DNA of 64,000 nucleotides from JAPUME01 sp027294185 (GCA_963555835.3 CAUVWZ020000002.1:868001-932000); one strand, 5' to 3'; positions 35,552 through 44,210 are shown, counted from the stretch's first letter. Notes: generated by a model not told the origin, from the sequence alone. Translations and numbers: made by a program.

Positions 35552-36082
35552 ATGCACAAACGAGTTTCAAGAAAACAGAAATCCCGGCCTAGCTCCGAGG
35601 AGAAGAAGCCCGTCAACCGAAGCCGGCGGGAAGGTGGCCGCGAGGCTAACGAGCAGATGGCACCCAAAATCACCCAAAAGCCCCCAAGTCGCGGGCTGTA
35701 TACGCCGAAGCCGGTTCAGGATCGGGTCGTTGCAAAAGCAATTGAGGGAAAGTCGAACCGGCAGGTTGCGCGGGAAGAGGGAATGGATAACCACACGGTA
35801 GGGAAAATCCTTTCCCAGCGCGAGGTGCAGGAAAGGCTGGCTGGGTACCGGCAGGAGCTACTTGGCAAAGTCCCCAAGGCGCTCAAAGTTTACGACTATC
35901 ATCTTGTACGGAACGACCAGCGGGTCGCGACTGCGGTACTTGAGGGGACGCAGGCTCTCGTGAAGCGGTCCGAATCAAAGCTTGAGGTGCAGGATGAGGA
36001 ACTCGCGAACCGCTCCAAGGAGGACCTAGTTTTCTATGCCGAAAACGGCTACTGGCCCGAGCAAGGCACAGCGAATGGGTGA
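35552..36082 (+). CDS. phage terminase small subunit-like DNA-binding protein
   Basis: A 176-residue protein. A basic N-terminal tail leads to a helix-turn-helix at about 58-85 (AIEGKSNRQVAREEGMDNHT), followed by helices resembling terminase small subunits (QELLGKVPKALKVYDYHL). Terminase small subunits recognise packaging sites and load the large subunit. GGTGAG precedes the ATG. The last bases overlap the start of the terL-like gene by 8 nt, as in real terminase operons. An internal ATG at 35657 is less likely. Confidence 0.6.
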   Translation: MHKRVSRKQKSRPSSEEKKPVNRSRREGGREANEQMAPKITQKPPSRGLYTPKPVQDRVVAKAIEGKSNRQVAREEGMDNHTVGKILSQREVQERLAGYRQELLGKVPKALKVYDYHLVRNDQRVATAVLEGTQALVKRSESKLEVQDEELANRSKEDLVFYAENGYWPEQGTANG

Positions 36083-36830
36083 TAAGAACGAGAACATAGG
36101 AAGCCCTGAATCCCGGGCCAGGGCACGCCTAGAAGCCTGGAGGCTGGAACAACTGGAGCTATGCCGCGAGGGGTACCAGAGAGAGGACGGTATTTTCATT
36201 CCTGGGCCCCTTTATTGGGCACAACACTATACCCGGACGTTCGATGACCATTGGAAGGAAAAGGGAACAGACCCGAACCCCCGGTTCCCATCGGTCAGAG
36301 AGATGCCGTACATGCCGTACCTCTTCCACAAGCTGATGACCTGCAGGCGACTGTTCATCCCCAAATCCCGCGAGATGATGCTGACTTGGGCCGTGATGGT
36401 CTATTCCGTGTGGTCTTGCCAGACCTTCCCGCAAACCTCAGTCGTAATCCAGGCTCAAAAGGAGGACAAGGTAGCGGATCTGATTAAGGGAATCAGCACG
36501 CCTGGGTACGTCCGTACCTTGTACGAACAGCAAGATGACTGGCTTAAGGCCAGACACCCGCTCGTTGCCCCCATTAAGGAGCAATCCACGCTGCGGATAG
36601 GCTGGAAGAACGGGTCATCCATCCAGGGGATTCCCAAGGGCCCGGACCAGATCCGCCAGTACCACCCCACGATCTACATCGCTGATGAGGCCGCGCACTT
36701 GGACGGATTCCAGGGCAGCTACGATGCAGCCGATCCGGTGTGCTCTCAGATGATAGCCGTATCGAGTGCTGCGCCGTCCTGGTTCGGGGATATGTGTGAT
36801 GAAGAAGTCAGAGTAAAGGAGGTGAGCTGA
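36075..36830 (+). pseudogene. phage terminase large subunit, ATPase part only
   Basis: A 251-residue reading frame covering only the N-terminal packaging ATPase. The Walker A region is the variant RLFIPKSREMMLTWAVM, and the Walker B region is TIYIADEAAHLDG with paired acidic residues. The RNaseH-like nuclease domain that should follow, about 200 residues, is missing, and unrelated sequence begins after the stop. It overlaps terS at ATGGGTGA. With no portal or capsid gene following, this is a truncated prophage remnant. Confidence 0.7.
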
Positions 36831-36982
36831 TATGCTTGAAAAGGTAACGCTATAGGGTGGTCACAACAGATCGGGCAAACCCGCTTGAGGAATTGCCTGG
36901 AGCGCAAGGCGCGTGAGGGGCGCGGTTAGGCGAGCTGAAGTTCTTGGTAGGTTACGGAGGTGAAGGGGCTGGAGAGATCCTC

Positions 36983-37531
36983 CTAAGACCAAATCGTCGT
37001 TTTGTTGGACTCTTTGAGATACGCGACTTCCTTCCTGCTTCGCATTTTTACAAAGCTCAAGGGATTAAGGTTCGATATCTGGAATATGACTTCTACCAGG
37101 CTATCTATTTCATTCATATAAATGTCAAAACTGGGTTCGGGTGGGCTCGTTCGAGAGGCAGAGGAGGGTGGTCTCTCGAATCCGATTTGACTCTGCATTC
37201 CTTTCGCTACGATCTCTTCTGGGTACCTTATTTTCTCGAATCTATCCAGCGTAGCGATGGTCTGGTCAAATATAGCTAACGAAGGATCAGATATTTGCTT
37301 CTTGAATTCCTCCCAAACTTGATCCAGCTTATGACTTAATGCTCTTAGCTGGTCTGTACTGAGGCTGGTACATAGGTAACCCTTCAGGTACATCTCGATT
37401 GCGTGGTGGAATTGATTTCCGCAAACAGGTATTAAGCCTGCAAATACTGAAAAACGTCCCGCCATGTAGTATTGAGTCGCAATCAGAAAGTATTCGTGTT
37501 TTAGTGGGGCCATGGCATCACTTCCGATCAT
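36983..37531 (-). CDS. HEPN-like domain protein
   Basis: A 182-residue protein whose centre matches the HEPN pattern: YYMAGRFSVFAGL, then NQFHHAIEMYLKGYL, then LRALSHKLDQVWEEF. HEPN proteins include RNase toxins, inactive partners and defence components. The usual RNase motif R-x(4-6)-H is not seen (only R-x3-H), so catalysis is uncertain. The start ATG at 37531 overlaps the stop of the DUF2971 gene by 4 bases, giving a coupled two-gene unit. It sits beside the truncated terminase in the tRNA-Lys-associated remnant. Confidence 0.55.
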   Translation of the reverse strand: MIGSDAMAPLKHEYFLIATQYYMAGRFSVFAGLIPVCGNQFHHAIEMYLKGYLCTSLSTDQLRALSHKLDQVWEEFKKQISDPSLAIFDQTIATLDRFEKIRYPEEIVAKGMQSQIGFERPPSSASRTSPPEPSFDIYMNEIDSLVEVIFQISNLNPLSFVKMRSRKEVAYLKESNKTTIWS

Positions 37532-38499
37532 TGTGGGAACCCTGAGGTGGGGTCCCACGGAGGGATTGCGGAAACCGTAATTACCGGATATTCAATGCTG
37601 TCGGTGAGCTTGTAACCTTTGTCCGCCAACAGCTCCTTCAACTGTTCGCGCGTGTCTTCGGCGTTCCGATTCGAGCCAATGATGATCTCGTCGAGCGCGA
37701 TCCGCTTTCCCTCTGCCCTGAGCGAGACGTGCAAATAGCGAATTGTCTTGCCAGCCGATTCACGCTCTTTTAGCTGGATGCCGGTATTCCTACGAACAAG
37801 CGTGACGAGACGGAATTCTTGCTCGGCCGCCCACTTTGCCTGCTTCGCCTTTATAGACGTGAGCGCAGCGATTCGATGGATCGTCAACCGGCCTAACTCA
37901 CAGTTCTGGGGTGAATCCTCATTACGAGAAAGGATCGAACAGACCTTTCCGAAGCTTTTTCTTAAGTTATTGCGCCATGATGATTCCGAATAATCAACCT
38001 TAATCAACGCAGCTGGGGGATTCATTGGACTTGGTTCATCCAGTCGTGGGATTCCGAGGCAAATGCCACGCCCATCGTCGCCGTACCTCTTCCACTGTTC
38101 CTTGTCGTCTCGCGCAACTGAAAAGCATGCTAGGCCGACGGTTATCAGTTTGTTGACCTTCCGGTTCGGATACTCGTGGATAAACAAATCCAGAACCTTA
38201 GCCGCCGTGCCCGTCGCATTTTCCCGCAACTCCTTTGCAACCTCAATGATTATGGAATTCGCCGAGACCAATTCAGCTGCGTCGTTCGTGCAGTCATGAG
38301 CCGTTGCCCGGAATTGTTGGCTTGACAGAATCTTTTGAGCGCCTGCCCACGTCGTATAATGGTAAAAGACGGTGCCCGGTGTCTGAACGTCGTACATGTC
38401 CCGTACGACCTGATCGAACATCTGTTCAAGTGAGAGGGAGGCACGCCGCGCCTTCGTGCGCCGACTCTTGGGTCGCAATCGTTTGCGGGATCTGGGCAT
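37528..38499 (-). CDS. DUF2971 protein
   Basis: A 323-residue protein. A basic N-terminus is followed by VFYHYTTWAGAQKILSSQQF, then ATAHDCTNDAAE, and later CFSVARDDKEQWKRYGDDGRG and WAAEQEFRLVTL, the order seen in DUF2971 proteins. The HYTT...IL pattern and later Glu loosely resemble ADP-ribosyltransferase-like folds; that link is my inference, not established. The gene is first in an operon with the HEPN gene and overlaps it by 4 bases. The pair is a plausible toxin-antitoxin or defence cassette, carried by a prophage remnant. Confidence 0.6.
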   Translation of the reverse strand: MPRSRKRLRPKSRRTKARRASLSLEQMFDQVVRDMYDVQTPGTVFYHYTTWAGAQKILSSQQFRATAHDCTNDAAELVSANSIIIEVAKELRENATGTAAKVLDLFIHEYPNRKVNKLITVGLACFSVARDDKEQWKRYGDDGRGICLGIPRLDEPSPMNPPAALIKVDYSESSWRNNLRKSFGKVCSILSRNEDSPQNCELGRLTIHRIAALTSIKAKQAKWAAEQEFRLVTLVRRNTGIQLKERESAGKTIRYLHVSLRAEGKRIALDEIIIGSNRNAEDTREQLKELLADKGYKLTDSIEYPVITVSAIPPWDPTSGFPQ

Positions 38500-39045
38500 G
38501 GATGGTTATTGTTTTCCCCAGAGGACCTCAGGTTCGACGGAAAACGATTTACTCGAACCGTCGTAACGCTTTTGGTCTTCAACTATTTGATCATAGAAAG
38601 AGTCTCGTGATACGCAAGAATTAGCGACCCTGTGAGCCATACCAAAAACAGATGTTTCCGGGCCACCTGATTCCTAGACTTCCGGGTGAATGGATTCAGT
38701 CGGATAGGAAGGGCCTTGCAGGAGGGTTTTTGGGCCAGGGTCTCACTCCAGGAATTCATGCGCCGCAGGAAGTCCTGGAAGCGGGGGTCGGAGCGGAGGG
38801 GGTCAGTTCTGCCCTGCGGAGGCGACGGGCGCGAGCAGATAGCAGAGGATCAACACACCTCAGCCACCCCTTTCCCCTGGGATATCAATACCTCTGCCTC
38901 GCGGGGTTTTGGATGATTCTGCACAATGGAGTACTCCTTCCTCGGCATCGTGGGGGAAATTGACGAGAGGGGAGGAGATGTGGTTTACTTCCAGCGTATA
39001 ATCCACAGATTACTATCCTGGAACAGGAATCTAAGGGAGGTACCC
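38500..39045. other. intergenic region with a vestigial gene end
   Basis: No intact gene. Positions 38751-38805 on the minus strand encode LRSDPRFQDFLRRMN, the recognisable C-terminal tail of acidobacterial kinase/TPR-type proteins, without the rest of the gene. TATAAT at 38997-39002 may be the -10 of the downstream lipoprotein gene. Confidence 0.45.
38751..38805 (-). pseudogene. vestigial C-terminal tail (family B copy 1)
   Basis: Minus-strand peptide LRSDPRFQDFLRRMN. Related relics, best seen by their RRMNFPE tail, are at 43811, 44268 and 44606. The full-length gene is not present. Confidence 0.5.
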
Positions 39046-39582
39046 ATGAAACGCATGGTGTTTCTGGCAGTATCCGTGATTCTTTGCGTCATGGTGGGGT
39101 GTACGGTACAGGCTGAGAAGACTGATGCAGAACTCATCGCCGAGGCGGAGAGCGCCGGTCTCAAGGCCATCACCAAGGACGCCACGATCAAGACCTCGGA
39201 CGGTAAGGTGCTGAGACAAGGGACGAACGACTGGACCTGCTACCCGGGCTCGGCGGCCATCGGGCCGATGTGCAACCAGGAGCAGTGGGATGCCCTGCTC
39301 GGTGCATTGATGAAGCGTGAGCCGATCGACGTCAAGGAGTTCAGCGTGTCGTACATGCTGGCTGGCGAGGGAGAGGCCATCGGCGTCAGCAACACAGACC
39401 CGTTTGCTACCGAGCCGACCGACGATAATGACTGGGTCAAAGAAGGGCCGCACCTCATGATCCTGGTGCCGAATCCAGAGATTCTTAAGGGGCTTTCCAC
39501 GGACCCGGAAGATCCTGTCTACGTGATGTGGAAAGGCACTCCGTACGTCCACATCATGGTCAAGATCTCAGAAGACGAGTAG
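39046..39582 (+). CDS. putative lipoprotein of unknown function
   Basis: A 178-residue protein with a lipoprotein signal (MKRMVFLAVSVILCVMVGC). The mature part includes DATIKTSDGKVLRQGTNDWTCYPG, MCNQEQWDALL and a C-terminal VMWKGTPYVHIMVKI. The pattern suggests a small exported domain with a Cys pair; I do not recognise a family. GGAGG lies at an ideal distance from the ATG at 39046, so this start is firm. It is monocistronic, with the prophage remnant to its left and peroxiredoxin to its right. Confidence 0.65.
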   Translation: MKRMVFLAVSVILCVMVGCTVQAEKTDAELIAEAESAGLKAITKDATIKTSDGKVLRQGTNDWTCYPGSAAIGPMCNQEQWDALLGALMKREPIDVKEFSVSYMLAGEGEAIGVSNTDPFATEPTDDNDWVKEGPHLMILVPNPEILKGLSTDPEDPVYVMWKGTPYVHIMVKISEDE

Positions 39583-39719
39583 GGCTGTAGTGGGTATTGC
39601 CGGGGGGTAGGGCCACCCCCAGGCCGCGGGAGAGGGCAAGTCAACGCGAGGGGCGGACTACACAGGGAATTTCATACAAAAACCCCGGGCACGTCACTCC
39701 TCCCGGCGTCAATACCGAC

Positions 39720-40379
39720 TTACCTCGGCTGGGGGACGATCCGGAGATAAGGTCTGGGCGACTTCCAGCCACCGGGGTGTTTCTGTTTCGCGTCTGCGTC
39801 CGACACCGAGGGCAGAATGATAACGTCATCGCCCTGCTTCCAGTTCACCGGTGTGGCGACTTGATGCTTGGCCGTGAGTTGCATCGAATCGAGGACGCGC
39901 AGCACCTCATCGAAATTGCGGCCGCTGCTCATCGGGTAGATGAGCATCAGTTTGATCTTCTTGTCCGGACCGATCACGAAAACCGTGCGCACGGTGGCAT
40001 TGTCCGCCGCGGTGCGGCCCTCACAGGTTTCCCCGGCTTCTCCGGGCAACATGCCGTAGAGCTTGGCGATCTTCAGCTCCGGGTCGCCGATCATCGGAAA
40101 CTTCACCTTGTGGCCCTGCGTCTCTTCGATATCCACCGCCCACTTGCTGTGGCTGCTCGTCGGGTCCACGCTCAGCCCGATGATCTTGCAGTTGCGCTTT
40201 TTGAATTCGGGTTGCAGCCCGGCCATATAGCCGAGTTCGGTTGTGCACACCGGAGTAAAGTCTTTCGGGTGAGAAAACAAGACGGCCCAGCCGTTGCCGA
40301 TCCATTCGTGAAATTTGATGGTCCCTTGCGTGGTTTCGGCGACAAAGTCTGGTGCTTCGTCATTAATGCGCAGTGACAT
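39720..40379 (-). CDS. 1-Cys peroxiredoxin (Prx6/AhpC-like)
   Basis: A 219-residue thiol peroxidase that reduces hydrogen and lipid peroxides. The peroxidatic cysteine is in FTPVCTTELGYM near residue 45. SVDPTSSHSKWAVDIEE and RTVFVIGPDKKIKLMLIYPMSSGR follow, and the long C-terminal domain (WKQGDDVIILPSVSD, KSPRPYLRIVPQP) identifies the 1-Cys/Prx6 group rather than AhpC. GAGGAG lies before the ATG at 40379. It is a stand-alone gene. Confidence 0.9.
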   Translation of the reverse strand: MSLRINDEAPDFVAETTQGTIKFHEWIGNGWAVLFSHPKDFTPVCTTELGYMAGLQPEFKKRNCKIIGLSVDPTSSHSKWAVDIEETQGHKVKFPMIGDPELKIAKLYGMLPGEAGETCEGRTAADNATVRTVFVIGPDKKIKLMLIYPMSSGRNFDEVLRVLDSMQLTAKHQVATPVNWKQGDDVIILPSVSDADAKQKHPGGWKSPRPYLRIVPQPR

Positions 40380-40769
40380 GGTGATCTCCTCGCTTGAAAT
40401 TCTGTTATGGGGAATAGCCCAGAAAGTGCATTCTACGCATGTCCGTTTTTTGGGTCAAGCTAACTTTACAGGTTGTTTCTTGGGGCTGCTCGCGCAAACG
40501 CTCTTGAACCAGCTAAACGAATCATCAACAGAGCGTTCTGGTGCTGGTCTCCGGAACCAACGGTCCTCACGGAAGCATGGGGACCCGATCTTCCCGCGCA
40601 GGGGGGCAGAGGACCAGAAGGGGCTATGGCGATGTGAGCTCGACAAAAGAGGGCGGCTGGCGTAGAATCCTGAGCCAAACGAAAGTTGAAATCGAAAATT
40701 CCCATTTGGGTGAAGAAGCAGCTCAAATCGGAAATTCCAGTTAAAAGCCCCTGTTATCGGAGAACCGAC
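40380..40769. other. 390-bp gap without a recognised gene
   Basis: Intergenic between divergent genes. Short frames exist but none has a ribosome site or a family match. Promoters for both neighbours are expected here; none is close to consensus. Confidence 0.35.
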
Positions 40770-42383
40770 ATGAAACGCCTACTGATTGTATTGATTCTCG
40801 CGTTGGTCTTCTCGAGCATTGCCCTGGCTCAGAATTTTTCCGGAAAGTACGTCCTTGAGTCGGGCGAGGGCGACATCGTGCTGAGCGTCCAGCAGGATGC
40901 CCAGGGCAAAGTGCAAGGTACTCTGGAGTTTGATGACGGCACCACATTCCAGCTCGGGGGGGAGATCAAGAATAATGAAGCGATCGGCATCGCCTCCAAC
41001 CAGGCAAATACCAACTTGTTCAAGTTGCGCTTCCAGGGCGGACAACTGATCTACACGATCATCGCCATTGGACCCGACGGCAACCCCGACCTGGCCAATG
41101 TTCAGGAGTTCCCCTTTACGCGCCAGGGGGGCGGCGAGGCGCCCGGCCGAGCGGGTCCGATGACAGCCGCTCCGGCGGCGCCCGGCACAGCGGCCTCCGG
41201 GCACAGCTTCGCCGGCACTTACAGCGTCTCGACCTCCAGCGGCCCCATGAGGCTCTCCCTCCAGCAGCATGGGGAAGGGAGAGTGACCGGCACGATGACG
41301 GATACATCCGGGGGTAAGTACAATCTGGATGGGGCCATCAACGACGCATCGGGCATGGTGATGGGAATTCTGGTGGCGCCGAACGGCACGCAAGCAATGT
41401 TTAAAGTGCAACCCATGGCTAATGGGGTGAGCTTTGCATTCACCCCGATGGGCGGCGATAAGAATGCGAGTCTCGAAAACGCCCAGGTGTTTCCCTTCAC
41501 GCGCACCGGCGGCGCGCCGGCGGGCGGAATGCCTCCCTCCGCAGGGGGCGGCAATCCTCTGGCCGGAGGCACGGGGAGCGCGGCCGGTGATCCCCTCACG
41601 GGGACGTTCACGGACGGCAACATGCACTTGCAGTTGCAGGGAGGTGGCGGGCAATATCAGGGACAGATCCAGTTTCAGGGCCAGGCCTTCCCCGTCACCG
41701 CGCAGAGCCCTGACGGGCGCACACTGACCGGAAGGTTCACAAGTGGGACAAACAGTTTTGACTTCACCGGAAGCCTTCAGGGTTCAACCCTCAACTTCAA
41801 TACGGGCGGAACAAATTACCACCTCCGCCGACAAGGGGGCGGACAGGCACCAGCCGCTAATCCCCTGGGAGGCGGCGCGGGACCCCCTTCGGCCGCGACT
41901 CAACGGCCGATCGCACAGAGACCCGTCCAGCAGCAGGCCGCGGGCGGGGCAACGGACGGCATCCAGCGGCATCAGATGGCCCCCGCCACGCCCGGTCGTC
42001 TGTCCGACAATAACCCGCAATCCGTCGAGTGGTTGAATCATCTGCGGGGCAAGCTCTTGAGCCGACTGAGCAGCTACACCAGCGGCACTGCCGGCGGCTA
42101 CTCCTCGAATGAACGCATGTTGCTCTACCCGAACGGCCAATTCGAGCACTACAGTGCCTCGAGCGTGTCGGTTCAAGCGGAGGGCCCTGTTTACTCCGCC
42201 GGAGGCAGTTCCGGCGGCCAAGGTACGCGCCGCGGAACATGGCGGATTGTGACGGCGCAGGGAACAAGCTTCCTGGCGCTCGTCTACGAAGGCTCGATGC
42301 AGGAGGAGTACACGGTGCTCGACTTCCGGGAAAACAAGACTTTTATCGATGGATCACGTGTTTTCGTGACGGCTCCACAATAG
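40770..42383 (+). CDS. secreted protein with three related beta-rich repeats
   Basis: A 537-residue exported protein with a clear signal peptide (RLLIVLILALVFSSIALAQN). Three diverged repeats of about 85-100 residues begin FSGKYVLESGEGDIVLSVQQ, FAGTYSVSTSSGPMRLSLQQ and LTGTFTDGNMHLQLQGG. Each continues with G-x-V-x-G and a hydrophobic strand, and ends in PFTRQGG, PFTRTGG or HLRRQGG. Gly/Pro/Ala linkers separate them. A fourth, different C-terminal domain (about 430-537) includes WLNHLRGKLLSRLSSYTSG and GTRRGTWRIVTAQGTSFLAL. The function is unknown. Confidence 0.65.
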   Translation: MKRLLIVLILALVFSSIALAQNFSGKYVLESGEGDIVLSVQQDAQGKVQGTLEFDDGTTFQLGGEIKNNEAIGIASNQANTNLFKLRFQGGQLIYTIIAIGPDGNPDLANVQEFPFTRQGGGEAPGRAGPMTAAPAAPGTAASGHSFAGTYSVSTSSGPMRLSLQQHGEGRVTGTMTDTSGGKYNLDGAINDASGMVMGILVAPNGTQAMFKVQPMANGVSFAFTPMGGDKNASLENAQVFPFTRTGGAPAGGMPPSAGGGNPLAGGTGSAAGDPLTGTFTDGNMHLQLQGGGGQYQGQIQFQGQAFPVTAQSPDGRTLTGRFTSGTNSFDFTGSLQGSTLNFNTGGTNYHLRRQGGGQAPAANPLGGGAGPPSAATQRPIAQRPVQQQAAGGATDGIQRHQMAPATPGRLSDNNPQSVEWLNHLRGKLLSRLSSYTSGTAGGYSSNERMLLYPNGQFEHYSASSVSVQAEGPVYSAGGSSGGQGTRRGTWRIVTAQGTSFLALVYEGSMQEEYTVLDFRENKTFIDGSRVFVTAPQ

Positions 42384-42392
42384 CTACGGCGC

Positions 42393-43175
42393 ATGTGGGG
42401 AAAGGCCATCTTGGGGAAGGCTGTTGACGAGGGCGGCCGACGCGCGCGGATCTGCCTCTCGATCTGCTTAGGGGCGGCCGCGGCTGGGGTGTTGGCGGCG
42501 CCGTTTGCCGGCCCCCTCCGGCCGGTGGTCCTGGCGGTGTCGGGGGCGGTGGTGCTGATTTTTGGAGTCAGCGCCTGGGTGTTCTGGGGACACTCGGTCG
42601 AAGAAGCCGCGGTCGAACGCCGGGCTGAAAGCGAAAGCGGCCTGATTGCTCACTGGACCTACACCGAGCGGGAGTGGAAGGCCTACATGACCGCCCTGTG
42701 GGAGATCGAAGAGGGCGGCGGGTTCCGCACCGGAGTATGGATCGCCACACCTTTTGGAGCCGGTATCGGCGCGCTGTTCGGCTTGATGTATCGAGATAAT
42801 CCGCTCATCTTTGCCGTGTTTGTGATCGGCGGCGCCGCGTCGGGATTCGGGTTCGTGCGCGGTTTGCGGGGACTGAGTTTGCTCTTCACAGGGCCGGATG
42901 TCATTGTGCCAACTCTGCGCGTGAGCCAGGAAGCAGTTCGCTTCAAAGGGAACGAATGGAGGCTCTCGGAGCGGTCCTGTTACATCAGTGCCGTGGAAGC
43001 GACGGAAGGCTTGATGTCATTGACGTTCACCAACGCCGATACGCTCGACGACGACTACGAGCACATCCTGGTACCGATGGCTGAGAGAGGAAGAACGGAT
43101 CGACTCATAGCATTCTTTCAAAGAAAGATCAGCGAAAACCACGAGAAGTTCAAAGAGGGGGAAGAGGAAGAGTAA
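42393..43175 (+). CDS. membrane protein of unknown function
   Basis: A 260-residue protein with two N-terminal membrane segments (around ICLGAAAAGVLAAPFAGPLR and VLAVSGAVVLIFGVSAWVFW), a cytoplasmic stretch, two more (GVWIATPFGAGIGALFGLM, LIFAVFVIGGAASGFGFV), and a soluble C-terminal domain ending in a Glu-rich tail. The C-terminal part (ISAVEATEGLMSLTF, HILVPMAERGRTDRLIAFF) resembles small PH-like membrane-associated domains, but this is weak. It follows the secreted repeat protein by 9 bases and is probably co-transcribed. Confidence 0.55.
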   Translation: MWGKAILGKAVDEGGRRARICLSICLGAAAAGVLAAPFAGPLRPVVLAVSGAVVLIFGVSAWVFWGHSVEEAAVERRAESESGLIAHWTYTEREWKAYMTALWEIEEGGGFRTGVWIATPFGAGIGALFGLMYRDNPLIFAVFVIGGAASGFGFVRGLRGLSLLFTGPDVIVPTLRVSQEAVRFKGNEWRLSERSCYISAVEATEGLMSLTFTNADTLDDDYEHILVPMAERGRTDRLIAFFQRKISENHEKFKEGEEEE

Positions 43176-43214
43176 GCGCCACGGCAAGGCTGGGAACCGT
43201 TTAGCGGGCGAGGC

Positions 43215-43436
43215 GTTGAACAGGACCGTGACCAGAACGGTACCGACGAGGTAGATCACACCGCCGATGAAGAGGTATGAGTCGAAATGGTCCTGCCTCC
43301 AGAACAACGAGCCGACAGCAAGCAACGCACAAGAAGCCACTGTTCCGAAAAACGCGGCCATGAGTGGCCACCTGAGGGCGGCGACATTGATGGACCGCAT
43401 GGCGGCGATGCCCTGAGCAGGTGGGACGCGAGCCAT
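43215..43436 (-). pseudogene. DUF1772/anthrone-oxygenase-like fragment
   Basis: Minus-strand reading gives RVPPAQGIAAMRSINVAALR, MAAFFGTVASCALLAVGS and YLVGTVLVTVLFN, the middle of a DUF1772 membrane protein. The usual N-terminal helix before it and the VPLN segment after VLFN are both missing, so only about 75 of some 160 residues remain. It is a relic next to other debris. Confidence 0.6.
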
Positions 43437-43503
43437 CGAAAAACATATGTTAAATGAACGCTCAAGCGGGACTTCTAAGTGGCGTGATTTCAACGGGTGG
43501 GTA

Positions 43504-43680
43504 TTAATTGTTTCCTAGGGTTTTATGAACAGAGCACCCAAGCTTGGCGGCAATCTCGCGTAGAGGGCGCCCCTGGGTGCGTAGGCGGGCAATCTGAGAG
43601 CGGTCCGCGACCAAGCGTGGCCTCCCCAACTTCTTGCCCTTGGCCTTGGCATTTCTCAATCCAGCTTTCACGCGCTCGGA
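43504..43680 (-). pseudogene. serine recombinase C-terminal fragment
   Basis: Minus-strand reading begins ISERVKAGLRNAKAKGKKLG and continues with RPRLVADRSQIARLR, REIAAKLGC and a TAA at 43504-43506. This is the end of a resolvase/invertase (linker plus helix-turn-helix). The catalytic domain is absent. The break falls at the left edge of the 107-bp repeat at 43681, so that repeat or its element probably inserted into this gene. Confidence 0.7.
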
Positions 43681-43787
43681 AATGCAACATTACGTGCAAA
43701 TAGTGGCCTTTCTCCTGCTGCGTATGTCCTTGAAATTAGGAAGAGGGCAAACAGAAAAACGCAACACTACGTACATTCTGTTGCATC
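43681..43787. repeat. 107-bp recombination-site-like repeat, left copy
   Basis: Starts AATGCAACATTACG and ends with a palindromic core: arm AACGCAACACTA (43758-43769), hexamer CGTACA (43770-43775), arm TTCTGTTGCATC (43776-43787). The same 107-bp length and layout recur at 54149-54255. By hand count 71 of 107 bases match in direct alignment. Two arms around a short variable centre is the layout of a tyrosine-recombinase crossover site. Confidence 0.65.
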
Positions 43788-43810
43788 GTAGAAACCCATC
43801 AAGCTCTTCA

Positions 43811-43840
43811 CTCCGGAAAATTCATGCGGCGCAGCAGGTT
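43811..43840 (-). pseudogene. vestigial C-terminal tail (family B copy 2)
   Basis: Minus-strand peptide RNLLRRMNFPE followed by TGA. Same tail as the relics at 38751, 44268 and 44606. Confidence 0.5.
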
Positions 43841-43901
43841 TCTTATCCTACGTGTGTAGAGAATTTGCCCGGGAAGTTTAGCTTCACCCGCTACGGCTGG
43901 A

Positions 43902-44210
43902 TCATCGGTCGCGGCCTTTGGAGAAAAAATACCGCAACAGCGAAAACCCCCAGGTAAAGGGCAGCAAGAGGATTTGCTTGAGCAATGATGTGCGCCGCTG
44001 GAAGCCCTCGTGCTCCCTGCCCGCCTTCATCTGCGTTTGAAACATCAGCACCCCAGCGTACTTGGCAAAGTCCACCCCACACTTGTCGCACTTGCCGCTG
44101 TGGGTCTGCACATACTTGCAGGCGGGGCAGGTATATCGCAGCGGGGTATGACAGCGCGTGCAAAATTGAGCTGTTTTAGAATTCGTATGGTCGCACTTGA
44201 GACATTGCAT
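43902..44210 (-). CDS. double zinc-ribbon protein
   Basis: A 102-residue protein. MQCLKCDHTNSKTAQFCTRC and CPACKYVQTHSGKCDKCG give two four-cysteine zinc ribbons in the first 50 residues. The C-terminal half is basic with one hydrophobic stretch (LLKQILLLPFTWGFSLLRYF) that may bind the membrane. Such double ribbons usually mediate protein or nucleic-acid contacts. The ATG at 44210 gives the protein starting at its first ribbon; the ribosome site (AGG) is distant. No operon partner. Confidence 0.55.
   Translation of the reverse strand: MQCLKCDHTNSKTAQFCTRCHTPLRYTCPACKYVQTHSGKCDKCGVDFAKYAGVLMFQTQMKAGREHEGFQRRTSLLKQILLLPFTWGFSLLRYFFSKGRDR

Noticed and set aside
36983..37531. Calling the HEPN protein a proven RNase toxin
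   Set aside because: The catalytic R-x(4-6)-H motif is not visible, so only HEPN-like is claimed.
43681..43787. Canonical integron attC site
   Set aside because: The ends can pair and carry AAC/GTT, but the boxes do not fit RYYYAAC/GTTRRRY and the recombinase is not IntI-like; only an attC-like analogy is kept.
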